Shown here in pieces: positions 9,187 to 17,890 of a DNA stretch of 64,000 nt. A program made the position numbers and the translations under genes. Every line of letters starts with the position of its first letter. Position 1 is the first letter of the stretch. The DNA is taken from contig NZ_FNTF01000002.1 in NCBI RefSeq assembly GCF_900105495.1, positions 3,650,501 through 3,714,500 of the forward strand, given 5' to 3'. A model generated the notes under the pieces. That model saw only the letters and a program-made list of their open reading frames with translations, was not told the origin of the DNA and did not search any database. Source of the DNA: Pseudomonas frederiksbergensis (lineage in GTDB: Bacteria > Pseudomonadota > Gammaproteobacteria > Pseudomonadales > Pseudomonadaceae).

Positions 9187-10809
9187 TCAGTTGGTATCCA
9201 GATCCACGTTCTTGGTCTCACGCAAGCAGATCATCCCCACGACCAGGCTCACCCCGGTTATCAACACCGGGTACCACAGCCCGTAGAAGATATCCCCGGT
9301 GTACACCACCAAGGCAAACGACACCGTTGGCAGGAAACCGCCGAACCAGCCATTACCAATGTGGTACGGCAGGGACATCGAGGTGTAGCGGATGCGGGTC
9401 GGGAACAGTTCGACCATCAGCGCTGCCAGCGGGCCGTAGCACATGGCCGAAATGATGATCAGCACCACCATCAACATCACGATCATGGACTTGTTGACCT
9501 GCTGCGTATCGGCTTGTGACGGATACCCGGCCAACGTCACGGCGCCACGCAGGGCCGCTTCATCGTAGCCTTCGAGCTTCACGTCACCGACGCTCACCTG
9601 TACGGCGCTGCCGGCCGGTAGAGCTTCGCTGTTATAGGGCAGGCCCTGTTTCACCAGGAAGGTTTTGACCTTGTCGCAAGGGCTGTCAAATTTCGCCTTG
9701 CCCACCGGGTCGAACTGGAAGGTGCAGGTGGCCGGGTCCGCCAGTACGGTGATCGGTGCCTGACGGCTGGCCTGGTCAATGGCCGGGTTGGCGTAGTGGG
9801 CGATGGATTTGAAGATCGGGAAGTACAGTGCGGTGGCCAGCAGCAGGCCGATCATCAGCACCGGTTTGCGCCCGACCTTGTCCGACAGCCAGCCGAAGAA
9901 AATGAAGAACGGTGCGCCGATGATCACACTGACGATCAGCAGGCTGTTGGCCAACGCCGGGTCCATTTTCAGGAACTGGGTGAGGAAGAACAGCACGTAG
10001 AACTGCGCTGCGTAGAAGGTCACGGCTTGTCCAGCGTTGATGCTGAACAGGGCGATCAGCACGACTTTCAGGTTTTCCCATTTGCCGAAGGAATCGCGCA
10101 GCGGCGATTTGCAGAGTTTGCCTTCCTCTTTCATTTTCACGAACGCCGGCGACTCGTGCAGGCTCATGCGAATCCAGGTCGAGATGCCCAGCAAAATGAT
10201 CGAGAACAGGAACGGAATCCGCCAGCCCCAGACTTCGAACTGGTCACCGGTGAAGTAGCGGCAACCGAGCACCACCAGCAGCGACAGCAGCAAGCCGAGG
10301 GTTGCGGTGGACTGAATCCAGCTGGTGTGGAAACCGCGTTTACCCATCGGTGCGTGTTCCGCGACATAGGTCGCAGCGCCGCCGTATTCACCGCCCAGGG
10401 CCAGGCCCTGAAGCATGCGCAGCACCACGAGGATGATCGGCGCGGCAATGCCGATACTCGAGTAGGTCGGCAACAGCCCGACGCAGAAGGTCGCCACGCC
10501 CATGAGAATGATGGTCGCAAGGAAGGTGTATTTACGCCCGATCATGTCCCCCAACCGGCCGAACACCAAGGCGCCGAACGGCCGCACGATGAAGCCGGCA
10601 GCGAAGGCCATCAGCGCAAAGATGAACGCCGTGGTGTCGTTGACCCCGGCAAAAAACTGTTTGCTGATCACCGCCGCGAGGGCGCCATAGAGGAAAAAGT
10701 CATACCACTCGAAGACTGTCCCGAGCGACGAGGCGAAGATGACTTTCTGGGTTTCCTTGCTGGTGCCCGCGCTACGCACGGCTTCCAGGGGCTGAACATG
10801 TTCTGACAT
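9187..10809 (-). CDS. MFS transporter, metabolite:H+ symporter type
   Basis: A 540-residue inner-membrane transporter of the MHS group (relatives carry alpha-ketoglutarate, shikimate, proline/betaine or citrate). SLGTVFEWYDFFLYGALA marks helix 1 and GRLGDMIGRKYTF is the family loop 2-3 motif, repeated as GWLSDKVGRKPV in loop 8-9. About 100 residues (roughly 340-440) between helices 9 and 10 form an unusually large, probably periplasmic loop with two cysteines. The ATG at 10809 has a GAGGG ribosome binding site; a GTG 15 bases upstream is in frame but less well placed. The substrate is not known; the lldD neighbour hints at an organic acid. Confidence 0.88.
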   Translation of the reverse strand: MSEHVQPLEAVRSAGTSKETQKVIFASSLGTVFEWYDFFLYGALAAVISKQFFAGVNDTTAFIFALMAFAAGFIVRPFGALVFGRLGDMIGRKYTFLATIILMGVATFCVGLLPTYSSIGIAAPIILVVLRMLQGLALGGEYGGAATYVAEHAPMGKRGFHTSWIQSTATLGLLLSLLVVLGCRYFTGDQFEVWGWRIPFLFSIILLGISTWIRMSLHESPAFVKMKEEGKLCKSPLRDSFGKWENLKVVLIALFSINAGQAVTFYAAQFYVLFFLTQFLKMDPALANSLLIVSVIIGAPFFIFFGWLSDKVGRKPVLMIGLLLATALYFPIFKSIAHYANPAIDQASRQAPITVLADPATCTFQFDPVGKAKFDSPCDKVKTFLVKQGLPYNSEALPAGSAVQVSVGDVKLEGYDEAALRGAVTLAGYPSQADTQQVNKSMIVMLMVVLIIISAMCYGPLAALMVELFPTRIRYTSMSLPYHIGNGWFGGFLPTVSFALVVYTGDIFYGLWYPVLITGVSLVVGMICLRETKNVDLDTN

Positions 10810-10904
10810 ATCGGTATCCCTCACAGTGATTGTTTTTTTTGTTCCACTGGTGTTGCGTATTCCTTGCAGGGGTCATTCCAACATCCGCGAATCTAGTGCG
10901 ATCC

Positions 10905-10996
10905 TTGTGGGAGTGAGCCTGCTCGCGATGGCGTCGTGTCAGTCAACTCGATGTTGAATGATCCACCGCTTTCGCGAGCAGGCTCGCTCCCACAGG
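10905..10996. repeat. Paired REP-type palindrome
   Basis: Two inverted arms, TGTGGGAGTGAGCCTGCTCG and the matching CGAGCAGGCTCGCTCCCACA, enclose about 50 bases. The right arm overlaps the last codons of the GMC oxidoreductase gene. Similar arms occur at 13626, 23939 and 44861. Confidence 0.85.
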
Positions 10997-12613
10997 GGAT
11001 AGGTTTACAGTCGAAGTGTTAAGGATCATTTGTGCTGCCTTTTCGGCAATCATCAGCGTAGGCGAACAGGTGTTGCCCGAGGTGATGCGCGGCATGATCG
11101 AGGCGTCAGCGATGCGCAGGCCCGGAATGCCATGGACTTTGAGCTGCGCATCAACCACGGCGTCCACGTCATTGCCCATGCGGCAGGTGCCGACCGGGTG
11201 GAAAATCGTGGTGCCGATGCGGGCGGCGGCTTCATGCAATTCTTCGTCGCTCTGCAAGCTGTCGCCGGGCAAGTACTCGACCGGGTTGAACGCTTGCAAG
11301 GCCGGCGCGGCGACGATGCGGCGGGTCAGGCGAATCGCGTCTGCTGCCACCCGCAAGTCCTGCGGATGGCTCAAGTAATTGGGCTGAATCAGTGGCGCTT
11401 CCTGCGGATCGGTGGAGCGGATCTCGATGCGACCACGGCTTTGCGGGCGCAGATCGCACACCGACGCCGTGAAGGCGGGGAAGGCGTGCAATGGCTCACC
11501 GAAACGCTCCAGAGACAGCGGCTGAACGTGGTACTCGAGATTCGCCGACGTCTGCTCCGGTCCCGAACGGGCGAAGGCCCCGAGTTGGCTCGGCGCCATG
11601 GACAGCGGGCCGCTGCGGTCATACAGGTAGCGCAGGCCCATGCCCATCTTGCCCCACAGGCTGCCGGCAATTTGATTCAGCGTACGGGCGTTTTCCAGTT
11701 TGTAGATCAGGCGCAATTGCAGGTGATCCTGCAGGTTGCCACCCACGCCGGGCAGTTCATGGGCAACGCCAATCCCCAGTTTTTGCAGCAGCGGGCGAGG
11801 GCCGATTCCCGAACGTTGCAGGATGCTCGGCGAGCCGACGGCACCGGCGCACAGCACGATTTCCTTGCGCGCCTTGAAGGTTTTCGCCTGACCCTGCCAA
11901 CGCGCAGTGACCGCTGATGCACGGCCGTTTTCCAGTAGCACGCGATCCACTTCGACGTTGGTCAGCACGGTGAGATTGGGGCGGTTGCGGATCGGTTTGA
12001 GAAACGCCTTGGCCGCGTTCCAGCGAATACCGGCTTTCTGATTGACCTGGAAGTAGCCGCAGCCTTCGTTGTCGCCCTGGTTGAAATCATCGATGCTGGC
12101 GATGCCGGTTTGCTCGGCGGCGCTTTGGAAGGCATCGAGAATCGGCCACGACAGCCGCTGACGTTCGATCCGCCATTCCCCGGCTGCGCCGTGAAACTCC
12201 GAGTCGCCAGCAAAGTGGTTTTCGCTCTTTTTGAACAACGGCAGCACGTCGTTCCAGCTCCAGCCGGGATTGCCCTGCGCCGCCCAGCCGTCGTAGTCGC
12301 CAGCCTGGCCGCGCATGTAGATCATGCCGTTGATCGACGAACAGCCACCGAGCACCTTGCCACGCGGGTAACTCAGGGTGCGACCTTGCAGACCGGGTTG
12401 CGCTTCGGTCTTGAAGCACCAGTCGGTGCGCGGGTTGCCGATGCAGAACAGGTAACCCACGGGGATGTGAATCCACGCATAGTTGTCGCGGCCGCCGGCT
12501 TCGAGCAGCAGCACGCGGTTCTGCGGATCGGCCGACAACCGATTGGCCAGCAAACAACCGGCCGGGCCGGCACCGACCACGATGTAGTCGAATTCATCCA
12601 GGGAAGTCTGCAT
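10943..12613 (-). CDS. GMC family FAD-dependent oxidoreductase (choline dehydrogenase-like)
   Basis: A 556-residue flavoprotein of the glucose-methanol-choline family, oxidising an alcohol substrate that is not identifiable here. The ADP-binding fold is YIVVGAGPAGCLLANRLS with the EAGG acid motif after it. PRGKVLGGCSSINGMIYMRGQ and the second signature GAVGSPSILQRSGIGP are present, and the C-terminal catalytic HPVGTCRMG contains the active histidine. The ATG at 12613 has GAGG six bases upstream; two earlier in-frame ATG codons (12649, 12625) are possible. The final SPVGASLLAKAV residues are encoded by a REP repeat and are probably a neutral extension. A LysR gene diverges upstream. Confidence 0.92.
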   Translation of the reverse strand: MQTSLDEFDYIVVGAGPAGCLLANRLSADPQNRVLLLEAGGRDNYAWIHIPVGYLFCIGNPRTDWCFKTEAQPGLQGRTLSYPRGKVLGGCSSINGMIYMRGQAGDYDGWAAQGNPGWSWNDVLPLFKKSENHFAGDSEFHGAAGEWRIERQRLSWPILDAFQSAAEQTGIASIDDFNQGDNEGCGYFQVNQKAGIRWNAAKAFLKPIRNRPNLTVLTNVEVDRVLLENGRASAVTARWQGQAKTFKARKEIVLCAGAVGSPSILQRSGIGPRPLLQKLGIGVAHELPGVGGNLQDHLQLRLIYKLENARTLNQIAGSLWGKMGMGLRYLYDRSGPLSMAPSQLGAFARSGPEQTSANLEYHVQPLSLERFGEPLHAFPAFTASVCDLRPQSRGRIEIRSTDPQEAPLIQPNYLSHPQDLRVAADAIRLTRRIVAAPALQAFNPVEYLPGDSLQSDEELHEAAARIGTTIFHPVGTCRMGNDVDAVVDAQLKVHGIPGLRIADASIMPRITSGNTCSPTLMIAEKAAQMILNTSTVNLSPVGASLLAKAVDHSTSS

Positions 12614-12734
12614 CCATGACCTCATGTTGTTGTTCTTGTTGTCGGTCATCCTAGTTGTTAGCTTTCGTCAAAAGAATGTTAGTTTTTGCGCAGCCGCTGT
12701 GCGTTTTTAAACAGCCTTACTTCAAGGACGGTTC

Positions 12735-13631
12735 ATGTTCGACTGGAATGACCTGCGGTTTTTTCTCGAGTTGCAGCGCAGCGGGCGTTTGCTCACCGCT
12801 GCCCGGCGTTTGAACACCACCCACGCCACCGTGGCCCGGCACATCGAGGCCATCGAAAAGAGCCTCGGCACGGCGTTGTTTGTCCAGCATGCCCAGGGTT
12901 ATGAGCTGACCCCTGCGGGCGAAGCGTTGCTCAAACACGCCGAAGCCATGGAAAACGTCGCCTTGCTGGCTCAGGAAGAAATCACTCAGTCGAGTGCACC
13001 GTTAGGCAAGATCCGCGTCGGCGTGACCGAAGGGTTGGGCATCATGTTCCTCGCCAGCCGCATGAACGGCTTGTTCGAACGTTATCCGGGGCTGGAAGTG
13101 GAACTGGTGGCGGTGCCGCGCTTTGTCAGCATTCTCAACCGCGAGGCCGAAATCAGCATCCACCTGGAGCGCCCGGCCGCCGACATGCTGGTCACGCGCA
13201 AGCTGACTGACTATCGATTGGCGCTGTACGCCAGCCAGGAGTATCTGGACCGCTCGCCACCGTTGCGCAGCCGTGAAGACCTCGGTCGCCACGCCTGGAT
13301 CGGCTATGTCGATGATTTGTTGTTCAGCCAGGAGCTGATGTTCCTCAACAGCTTCTGCCGCAATCCGCAGGTGGTGTTTCACAGCACCAGCGTCATTGCC
13401 CAACAACAGGCCGCGCGATCCGGGTTGGGGATCGCCGTGCTGCCGTGCTACATGGCCAGCGCCGATCCTGGGCTGGTGCCGTTGCTGCCGGACGAGAGTA
13501 TTCAGCGCAGCTACTGGATCAGCACGCGACGTGAGCTGCACAAATCCGTGCGGTTGCGGGTGTTGTGGGATTACGTGGTGGGGTTGTGTGAGGCGGAGCA
13601 AGACTTACTACTAGGCCCAAATCCGCTGTAG
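12735..13631 (+). CDS. LysR family transcriptional regulator
   Basis: A 298-residue regulator. The winged helix-turn-helix occupies about residues 1-60 (MFDWNDLRFFLELQRSGRLLTAARRLNTTHATVARHIEAIEKSLG), followed by the substrate-binding effector domain. The start and end are consistent with family length. It diverges from the GMC oxidoreductase gene with about 120 bases between, the classical arrangement for a LysR controlling its neighbour, so that dehydrogenase is its likely target. The effector is unknown. Confidence 0.93.
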   Translation: MFDWNDLRFFLELQRSGRLLTAARRLNTTHATVARHIEAIEKSLGTALFVQHAQGYELTPAGEALLKHAEAMENVALLAQEEITQSSAPLGKIRVGVTEGLGIMFLASRMNGLFERYPGLEVELVAVPRFVSILNREAEISIHLERPAADMLVTRKLTDYRLALYASQEYLDRSPPLRSREDLGRHAWIGYVDDLLFSQELMFLNSFCRNPQVVFHSTSVIAQQQAARSGLGIAVLPCYMASADPGLVPLLPDESIQRSYWISTRRELHKSVRLRVLWDYVVGLCEAEQDLLLGPNPL

Positions 13632-13707
13632 GAGCGAAGCTTGCTCGCGAAGGGTCAGGCCTGACACACCCGCCTACTCGTTCTTCGCGGGTAAGCCTCG
13701 CTACACC
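13626..13707. repeat. Degenerate REP-type palindrome pair
   Basis: Left arm TGTAGGAGCGAAGCTTGCTC and a diverged right arm reading cgcgggtaagcctcgctaca face each other. It overlaps the last codons of the LysR gene and fills the gap to the histidine kinase gene. Confidence 0.65.
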
Positions 13708-13722
13708 GATCACACGTAACAC

Positions 13723-15108
13723 CTAGGGCATCGCGGAACACGGGCCGTCCGGAATCGACAGCGTCGCCCGCAACCCGCCCTCCGGCCGGTTGACCAGGGT
13801 GATTTGTCCGCCCAGCCGAGTCGCAATGGTGTTGACGATCGTCAGCCCCAATCCCGCCCCCTGGACGTTACCGCGACTGTAAAAACGTTCGAACAACCGG
13901 CCGCGTTCAGCTTCGTCGATGCCTGGCCCCTGATCTTCGACACTCAATGAATAGAACCCGTCAGCCTGATCGAGGCGCACGGTGATGACGCCGTGCGCGG
14001 GGGAAAAATTTGCCGCGTTGCTGATCAGGTTATTCAGGGCGATGTCGATGGCGGCGGCGTCAGCGATTACGTTCAGCGGCCGGTCAGTGACGTCGAAAGC
14101 CAGCTCAAGGTTCTTGCTCAGTAACCAGGGTGTTAGCTGAGCCAGGCTGTCGCGCACCGTTTGAGTCAGGTCGATCGAGTGCAGCACCGGCATTACGGCT
14201 GTGGGTTCAAGGCGAGCCATGGTCAGCAATTGGTTGACCAATCGGCTGGCTCGGTCCACGCCCGAAATCAGAAACGCCAAGGATTCCCGGCGCTCCTGTT
14301 CGGTGCCGGCTTCCAACAGGTTTTGCGCATGCACCCGCAGCACCGCCAAGGGCGTGCGCATTTCATGGGCGGCGTCGGCGATAAAGCGCCGCTCGCGGCC
14401 GAGCACTTCCTGAATTTGCGTGAGCATGCGATTGAGCGCCGCTTGCATCGGTTCGAGCTCGCTGGGCAGCGGGGTCAGTTGCAGCGGTTCCAGAGAACCG
14501 CTGTGCCGTGCCCGTAACGTCGCCGCCATATCGGCCAGGGGCTTGAGGCCCCAGCCAATGGCCAGCCAGACCAACGCCACCAGAATCAGGCTGCCCAGCA
14601 CATTGGGCCACAGGGTATGGCGCAGGATCCGGTCCACCAGGTCCGAACGCACATCGTCGCGTTCGCCCACCCAGATCCGTAAATCCGTTTGTTTGTCTTC
14701 CAGCATGAACGCGCGCCAATGGCGGTGGTTCAGATCCACCACATCGCTGAAACCGGGTTTCGACGGGGGCGCGGTGAAGGAGGGCGCGCTGGCGGTGTGC
14801 ACCAGCACTTCGCCCTGACGATTCCAGACCTGAAAGGCAATCTTGCTTTCATAGGGATGGCCATCGACGCTCGGCACCGCTTCGCCCAGGGCTTTGTTGA
14901 ACGCCTGATACAGCTCGGCGTGTTCCTTGCTGGCCAGCGGCATGCGCATCACACCCTGCAGCAGCCGGGCGTTCTGTGCGAGCTGGGCGTCATAGACTTC
15001 GGCAATTTCGTGGTTGCTGTCGTTCCAGTTGAACACACTGATCACCGCCAGACCGGCGAGTACCAGGCCGATGATCAGCGTCAGGGTGCGGCGTCGAATG
15101 GACGTCAT
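13723..15108 (-). CDS. Two-component sensor histidine kinase (QseC/PmrB-like)
   Basis: A 461-residue inner-membrane kinase. Membrane segments are at about residues 8-26 and 165-187, enclosing a roughly 140-residue periplasmic sensor. A HAMP-like region follows, then the H-box FIADAAHEMRTPLAVLRVHAQ with the phosphoacceptor histidine, the N-box NNLISNAANFSP, and the DQGPGIDE and GAGLGLTIV ATP-binding boxes. Its ATG overlaps the response regulator stop (ATGA). It is the last gene of a seven-gene run starting at 20035, suggesting it senses a product or substrate of that pathway. Confidence 0.93.
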   Translation of the reverse strand: MTSIRRRTLTLIIGLVLAGLAVISVFNWNDSNHEIAEVYDAQLAQNARLLQGVMRMPLASKEHAELYQAFNKALGEAVPSVDGHPYESKIAFQVWNRQGEVLVHTASAPSFTAPPSKPGFSDVVDLNHRHWRAFMLEDKQTDLRIWVGERDDVRSDLVDRILRHTLWPNVLGSLILVALVWLAIGWGLKPLADMAATLRARHSGSLEPLQLTPLPSELEPMQAALNRMLTQIQEVLGRERRFIADAAHEMRTPLAVLRVHAQNLLEAGTEQERRESLAFLISGVDRASRLVNQLLTMARLEPTAVMPVLHSIDLTQTVRDSLAQLTPWLLSKNLELAFDVTDRPLNVIADAAAIDIALNNLISNAANFSPAHGVITVRLDQADGFYSLSVEDQGPGIDEAERGRLFERFYSRGNVQGAGLGLTIVNTIATRLGGQITLVNRPEGGLRATLSIPDGPCSAMP

Positions 15109-15767
15109 CGACGCTCCTCCACCAGGTAACCGACACCGCGAATGGTACGGATCAGATCGGTGGAGAACTTTTTGCGCAGGTGGTGGATGTGCACTTCCAG
15201 GGTGTTGCTTTCGGCTTCCTCGTTCCAGCCGTAAAGCAACTGCATCAAGTGATCGCGGGTCATGACCCGGCCTGGTGGCGAGAGCAATTCGTGAAGCAGC
15301 TGATATTCCTTGGGTGTCAGCGCCACCGGTTCGCCCTGATAGCTGACTTGCTGGGTGCCAGGGTTGAGGCTGATGCCGGCGTGTTCGATCAGCATCTGCG
15401 CGCGGCCGGCACTGCGCCGCAGCAAGGCCCGCAGACGCGCCTTGAGTTCGGACAGATCAAAGGGCTTGATCAGGTAATCGTCGGCCCCGGCATCCAGCCC
15501 GGCGATACGGTCTTCGGTGGCGTCCCGCGCGGTGAGGATCAGAACCGGCAGGTTGGAGCCGCTGTCACGCAGGCGACGCAATACCTCCAGCCCGTCCATC
15601 CGCGGCAGGCCGAGGTCGAGCACTGCCAGGTCGAAGGATTCGCTGAGCAGCGAATGCAACGCGCTGCTGCCGTCCTGCAACCAGTCGACGGTGTAACCTT
15701 CGCGGCCCAGGGCCTGCTGGATGCCTTCGCCCAGGGCCGTGTCATCCTCAATCAGTAATAAGCGCAC
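15105..15767 (-). CDS. OmpR-family response regulator (QseB/PmrA-like)
   Basis: A 220-residue DNA-binding response regulator. The receiver domain (about 1-115) shows the acidic pair in LLIEDD, the phosphoacceptor aspartate in LAVLDLGLPRMDG and the conserved lysine in DDYLIKPF. The C-terminal winged helix (VALTPKEYQLLHELLSPPGRVMTRDHL, LEVHIHHLRKKF) binds promoter DNA. Translation begins at a GTG (15767) with AGGA seven bases upstream. It lies 11 bases after the periplasmic repeat protein and overlaps the kinase gene, so it is co-transcribed with both. Confidence 0.94.
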   Translation of the reverse strand: MRLLLIEDDTALGEGIQQALGREGYTVDWLQDGSSALHSLLSESFDLAVLDLGLPRMDGLEVLRRLRDSGSNLPVLILTARDATEDRIAGLDAGADDYLIKPFDLSELKARLRALLRRSAGRAQMLIEHAGISLNPGTQQVSYQGEPVALTPKEYQLLHELLSPPGRVMTRDHLMQLLYGWNEEAESNTLEVHIHHLRKKFSTDLIRTIRGVGYLVEERR

Positions 15768-15778
15768 ACAGATTCCTG

Positions 15779-16423
15779 TCAGTCGATTTTCTTGTTCACG
15801 TCCGCCAGCAACGCTTCGATCTCTTTGCGCCGCCCGGCGTCGGCGGTTTCCCGGCCGGGCCTTGGGTCTGCCAGCAGGGCTTTTTGCAGCGCGCCCCGGG
15901 CTTCGCTGTAGCGTTTTTGACGGTAGAGGTGATCACCCCAGAAGTACAGACTATCGATGCCGTTCGGGTTCAGTTGCAAGGCCTGCTTGAGCAACTGTTC
16001 GGCCTTGTCGGCGTCGCCGAAACCGATGGGCCAGCCCGGTACACGGTCGTACAGCGCGCCGAGGCTGGTGTAGGCCGAGCCTTGCAGGGCTTTTGGGTCC
16101 AGGGCCAGGGCTTTCTCCAGGTCGACTTTTGCATCCTTGACCTTGCTCAGCGCACCGAGCCCGCCCTGGGCGCCGGCCCAACTGCTAGAGACGATACCGG
16201 ACCAGATCCAGGCTTCGGCCACCGATTGGCGTTCGCGAGTGAACGCCGAGGCCTGGCCGGCGAGTTTTTCGAACGCGGCGGTGCGCTGCTCGGCCGGCAG
16301 TTCGTATTGAATGTGCGCCCAGCTTTGCTGGATGCCATTGAGACGTTGTTGATCGGCGGCGTCCAGCGCCCAGGCGCTGTGGCTCAAGGCGCCCATCAGC
16401 AAGCAGGCAAAGAGTTTTTTCAT
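15779..16423 (-). CDS. Secreted/periplasmic TPR-like protein
   Basis: A 214-residue protein with a clear signal peptide (MKKLFACLLMGALSHSAWA, cleavage after residue 19). The mature part is helical with tetratricopeptide-like repeats: VDLEKALALDPKALQGSAYTSLG, AEQLLKQALQLNPNGIDSLYFWG and ARGALQKALLADPR. It is probably periplasmic, since no lipobox or anchor is seen. It overlaps the SDR gene at ATGA and precedes the two-component genes. A sensory or partner-binding role for the kinase is an inference from position only. Confidence 0.8.
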   Translation of the reverse strand: MKKLFACLLMGALSHSAWALDAADQQRLNGIQQSWAHIQYELPAEQRTAAFEKLAGQASAFTRERQSVAEAWIWSGIVSSSWAGAQGGLGALSKVKDAKVDLEKALALDPKALQGSAYTSLGALYDRVPGWPIGFGDADKAEQLLKQALQLNPNGIDSLYFWGDHLYRQKRYSEARGALQKALLADPRPGRETADAGRRKEIEALLADVNKKID

Positions 16424-17229
16424 GGTTTGAGGTTCTCGTTATCAGGTTTCTGACTCAGGCGGCGGATCAGTGGCAACTGCTTGCGCAGGCCGCGATCCAC
16501 CAGGTTTGGCAACAGGCTGTTCAGGCGTACGAAAAAGCGTTCCGGCCAGCCCAGGTACAAGTCGCGGTGGTCACCGGCAATGGCGTGCATCACCGCCGAG
16601 GCGACTGTTTGCGGGTTGTCGACACTGGATTTGAGTGCGTCATTCAAGGCCTGCGCGGCCGGGCTGTTCATGCTGGTGCGGGTGGCACGTGGCGCGACGT
16701 ACAAGACGCCGACGCGGGTGTCGGCCAGTTCCCGACGCAGAGCTTCGGAAAACCCCCGCAGGGCAAACTTGGTGGCGCAATAGCTGGCGTAACCGGGGTA
16801 GCCGATGGAGCCGTAGGTCGAACCGACGTTCACCACCATCGCGCTTTCAGCTTGCTTGAGCAGCGGCAGCAATAGCTTGGTCAGGCAGATTGGCGCGCTG
16901 ATGTTCACCGCCAGCATGGCGTTGATGTCGCTGTCATCGAGCTGTTCAAGCATGGCGAAGTGATTGACCCCGGCGGCATTGATCAGCAGGTTGATACCGC
17001 CGATGGCTTCGGCGGCGGCCAGCACTTTGCGGCGGTCATTGAGGAACGTCAGGTCGGCGCCGATCCAGCACAACTGCTGCGGATAGCGTTCGAGTAACGG
17101 CGCCAACGGTTCCCGATGCCGAGCCACCGCCAATACCCGGGCGCCACTGGCACACAAGGCAGTAGTGATTGCCAACCCGATGCCGCCGCTGGCGCCGGTC
17201 AACACCACGCGAGTCTCAGACAGGTGCAT
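16420..17229 (-). CDS. Short-chain dehydrogenase/reductase
   Basis: A 269-residue NAD(P)-dependent oxidoreductase. The Rossmann motif VVLTGASGGIGLAITTAL is at the N-terminus, NAAGVN at about residue 86, the catalytic serine in VNVGSTYGSIG, and YxxxK as YASYCATKFALRGF. The C-terminal part (YLGWPERFFVRLNSLLPNLVDRGLRKQLP) resembles SDRs of lipid metabolism that associate with the membrane. Its start overlaps the preceding gene by 14 bases and its stop overlaps the next start. Reduction or oxidation of a product made by the upstream ligase and iron enzyme is inferred. Confidence 0.9.
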   Translation of the reverse strand: MHLSETRVVLTGASGGIGLAITTALCASGARVLAVARHREPLAPLLERYPQQLCWIGADLTFLNDRRKVLAAAEAIGGINLLINAAGVNHFAMLEQLDDSDINAMLAVNISAPICLTKLLLPLLKQAESAMVVNVGSTYGSIGYPGYASYCATKFALRGFSEALRRELADTRVGVLYVAPRATRTSMNSPAAQALNDALKSSVDNPQTVASAVMHAIAGDHRDLYLGWPERFFVRLNSLLPNLVDRGLRKQLPLIRRLSQKPDNENLKP

Positions 17230-17890
17230 GCAGGTTCTCCCCGTCGCGTGGCAAACCGCGGAACATGTCGGTGTAAAGCGTGTACACCACTTTGGAGGCG
17301 TGAATCACAGCCGCCTGGTCGGCCGGATCATCGAGGGTGTTCATCAGTCGCCGATAGGTCTGCATGTGCTCGATATCCAGCGAACCATGGGAGCTGAGAT
17401 AGCTGAAAGCGCTTTGCGGCAGGTCCAGGCGTTCGCGGATGCTGTCGGCGGCATGGGTGGCCAGGGCGATGCTGGTGCCTTCAAGCACATTGACCATGCC
17501 GAACAGACCGACCGGGTTGTCCCGGGCAATCAGGTCGTAGAGGAAGCTGACCATCAATTCGATCGGCAAGGACGGACGACCGTCGCGCACCGCGTCCTTG
17601 TCGCCGCCGCAGGCTTCGATGTCGTCGAGGATCCATTGTTCGTGACCGTATTCGTCCTCGATGTACTCGCCCACCGCTTTACGCAGCCATTCCAGGCGCG
17701 ACGGCAAACGGGCACCGCACGCCATCATCAGCGGTACGGTGTGGCGCACGTGGTAATAGGCTTGCGCCAGGAAGGCCCGGTAACTTTCCAGGCTGACCTT
17801 GCCCTCGAGGGCGTCGCGGATGATCGGCAGATTGAACAGTTCATGGCGTTCGTGTTGCGTGGCTTCTTGCAGCGTATCGAAAAAACTCAT
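17216..17890 (-). CDS. TenA/haem-oxygenase-fold iron-containing redox enzyme
   Basis: A 224-residue all-helical protein of the iron-containing redox (Haem_oxygenas_2-like) group. Candidate metal ligands are spread as in that fold: ExxxH in TQHERHELF, H in AYYHVRHTVP, ExxH in YIEDEYGHEQWILDDIEACGGD, and a late ALATHAAD and SSHGSLDIEHMQTY with ExxH. Known relatives include UndA, which makes terminal alkenes from fatty acids, and other N- or C-oxidising diiron enzymes. Placement directly after an AMP-forming ligase favours an acyl or amine substrate. The exact reaction is unknown. Confidence 0.75.
   Translation of the reverse strand: MSFFDTLQEATQHERHELFNLPIIRDALEGKVSLESYRAFLAQAYYHVRHTVPLMMACGARLPSRLEWLRKAVGEYIEDEYGHEQWILDDIEACGGDKDAVRDGRPSLPIELMVSFLYDLIARDNPVGLFGMVNVLEGTSIALATHAADSIRERLDLPQSAFSYLSSHGSLDIEHMQTYRRLMNTLDDPADQAAVIHASKVVYTLYTDMFRGLPRDGENLHAPV

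Noticed and set aside
9796..10806. Plus-strand frame antisense to the MFS transporter
   Set aside because: Charged low-complexity composition; mirror of a membrane protein gene.
10905..10996. Possible CRISPR-like repeat
   Set aside because: Only two inverted arms with no regular direct repeats or spacers; it is a REP pair.
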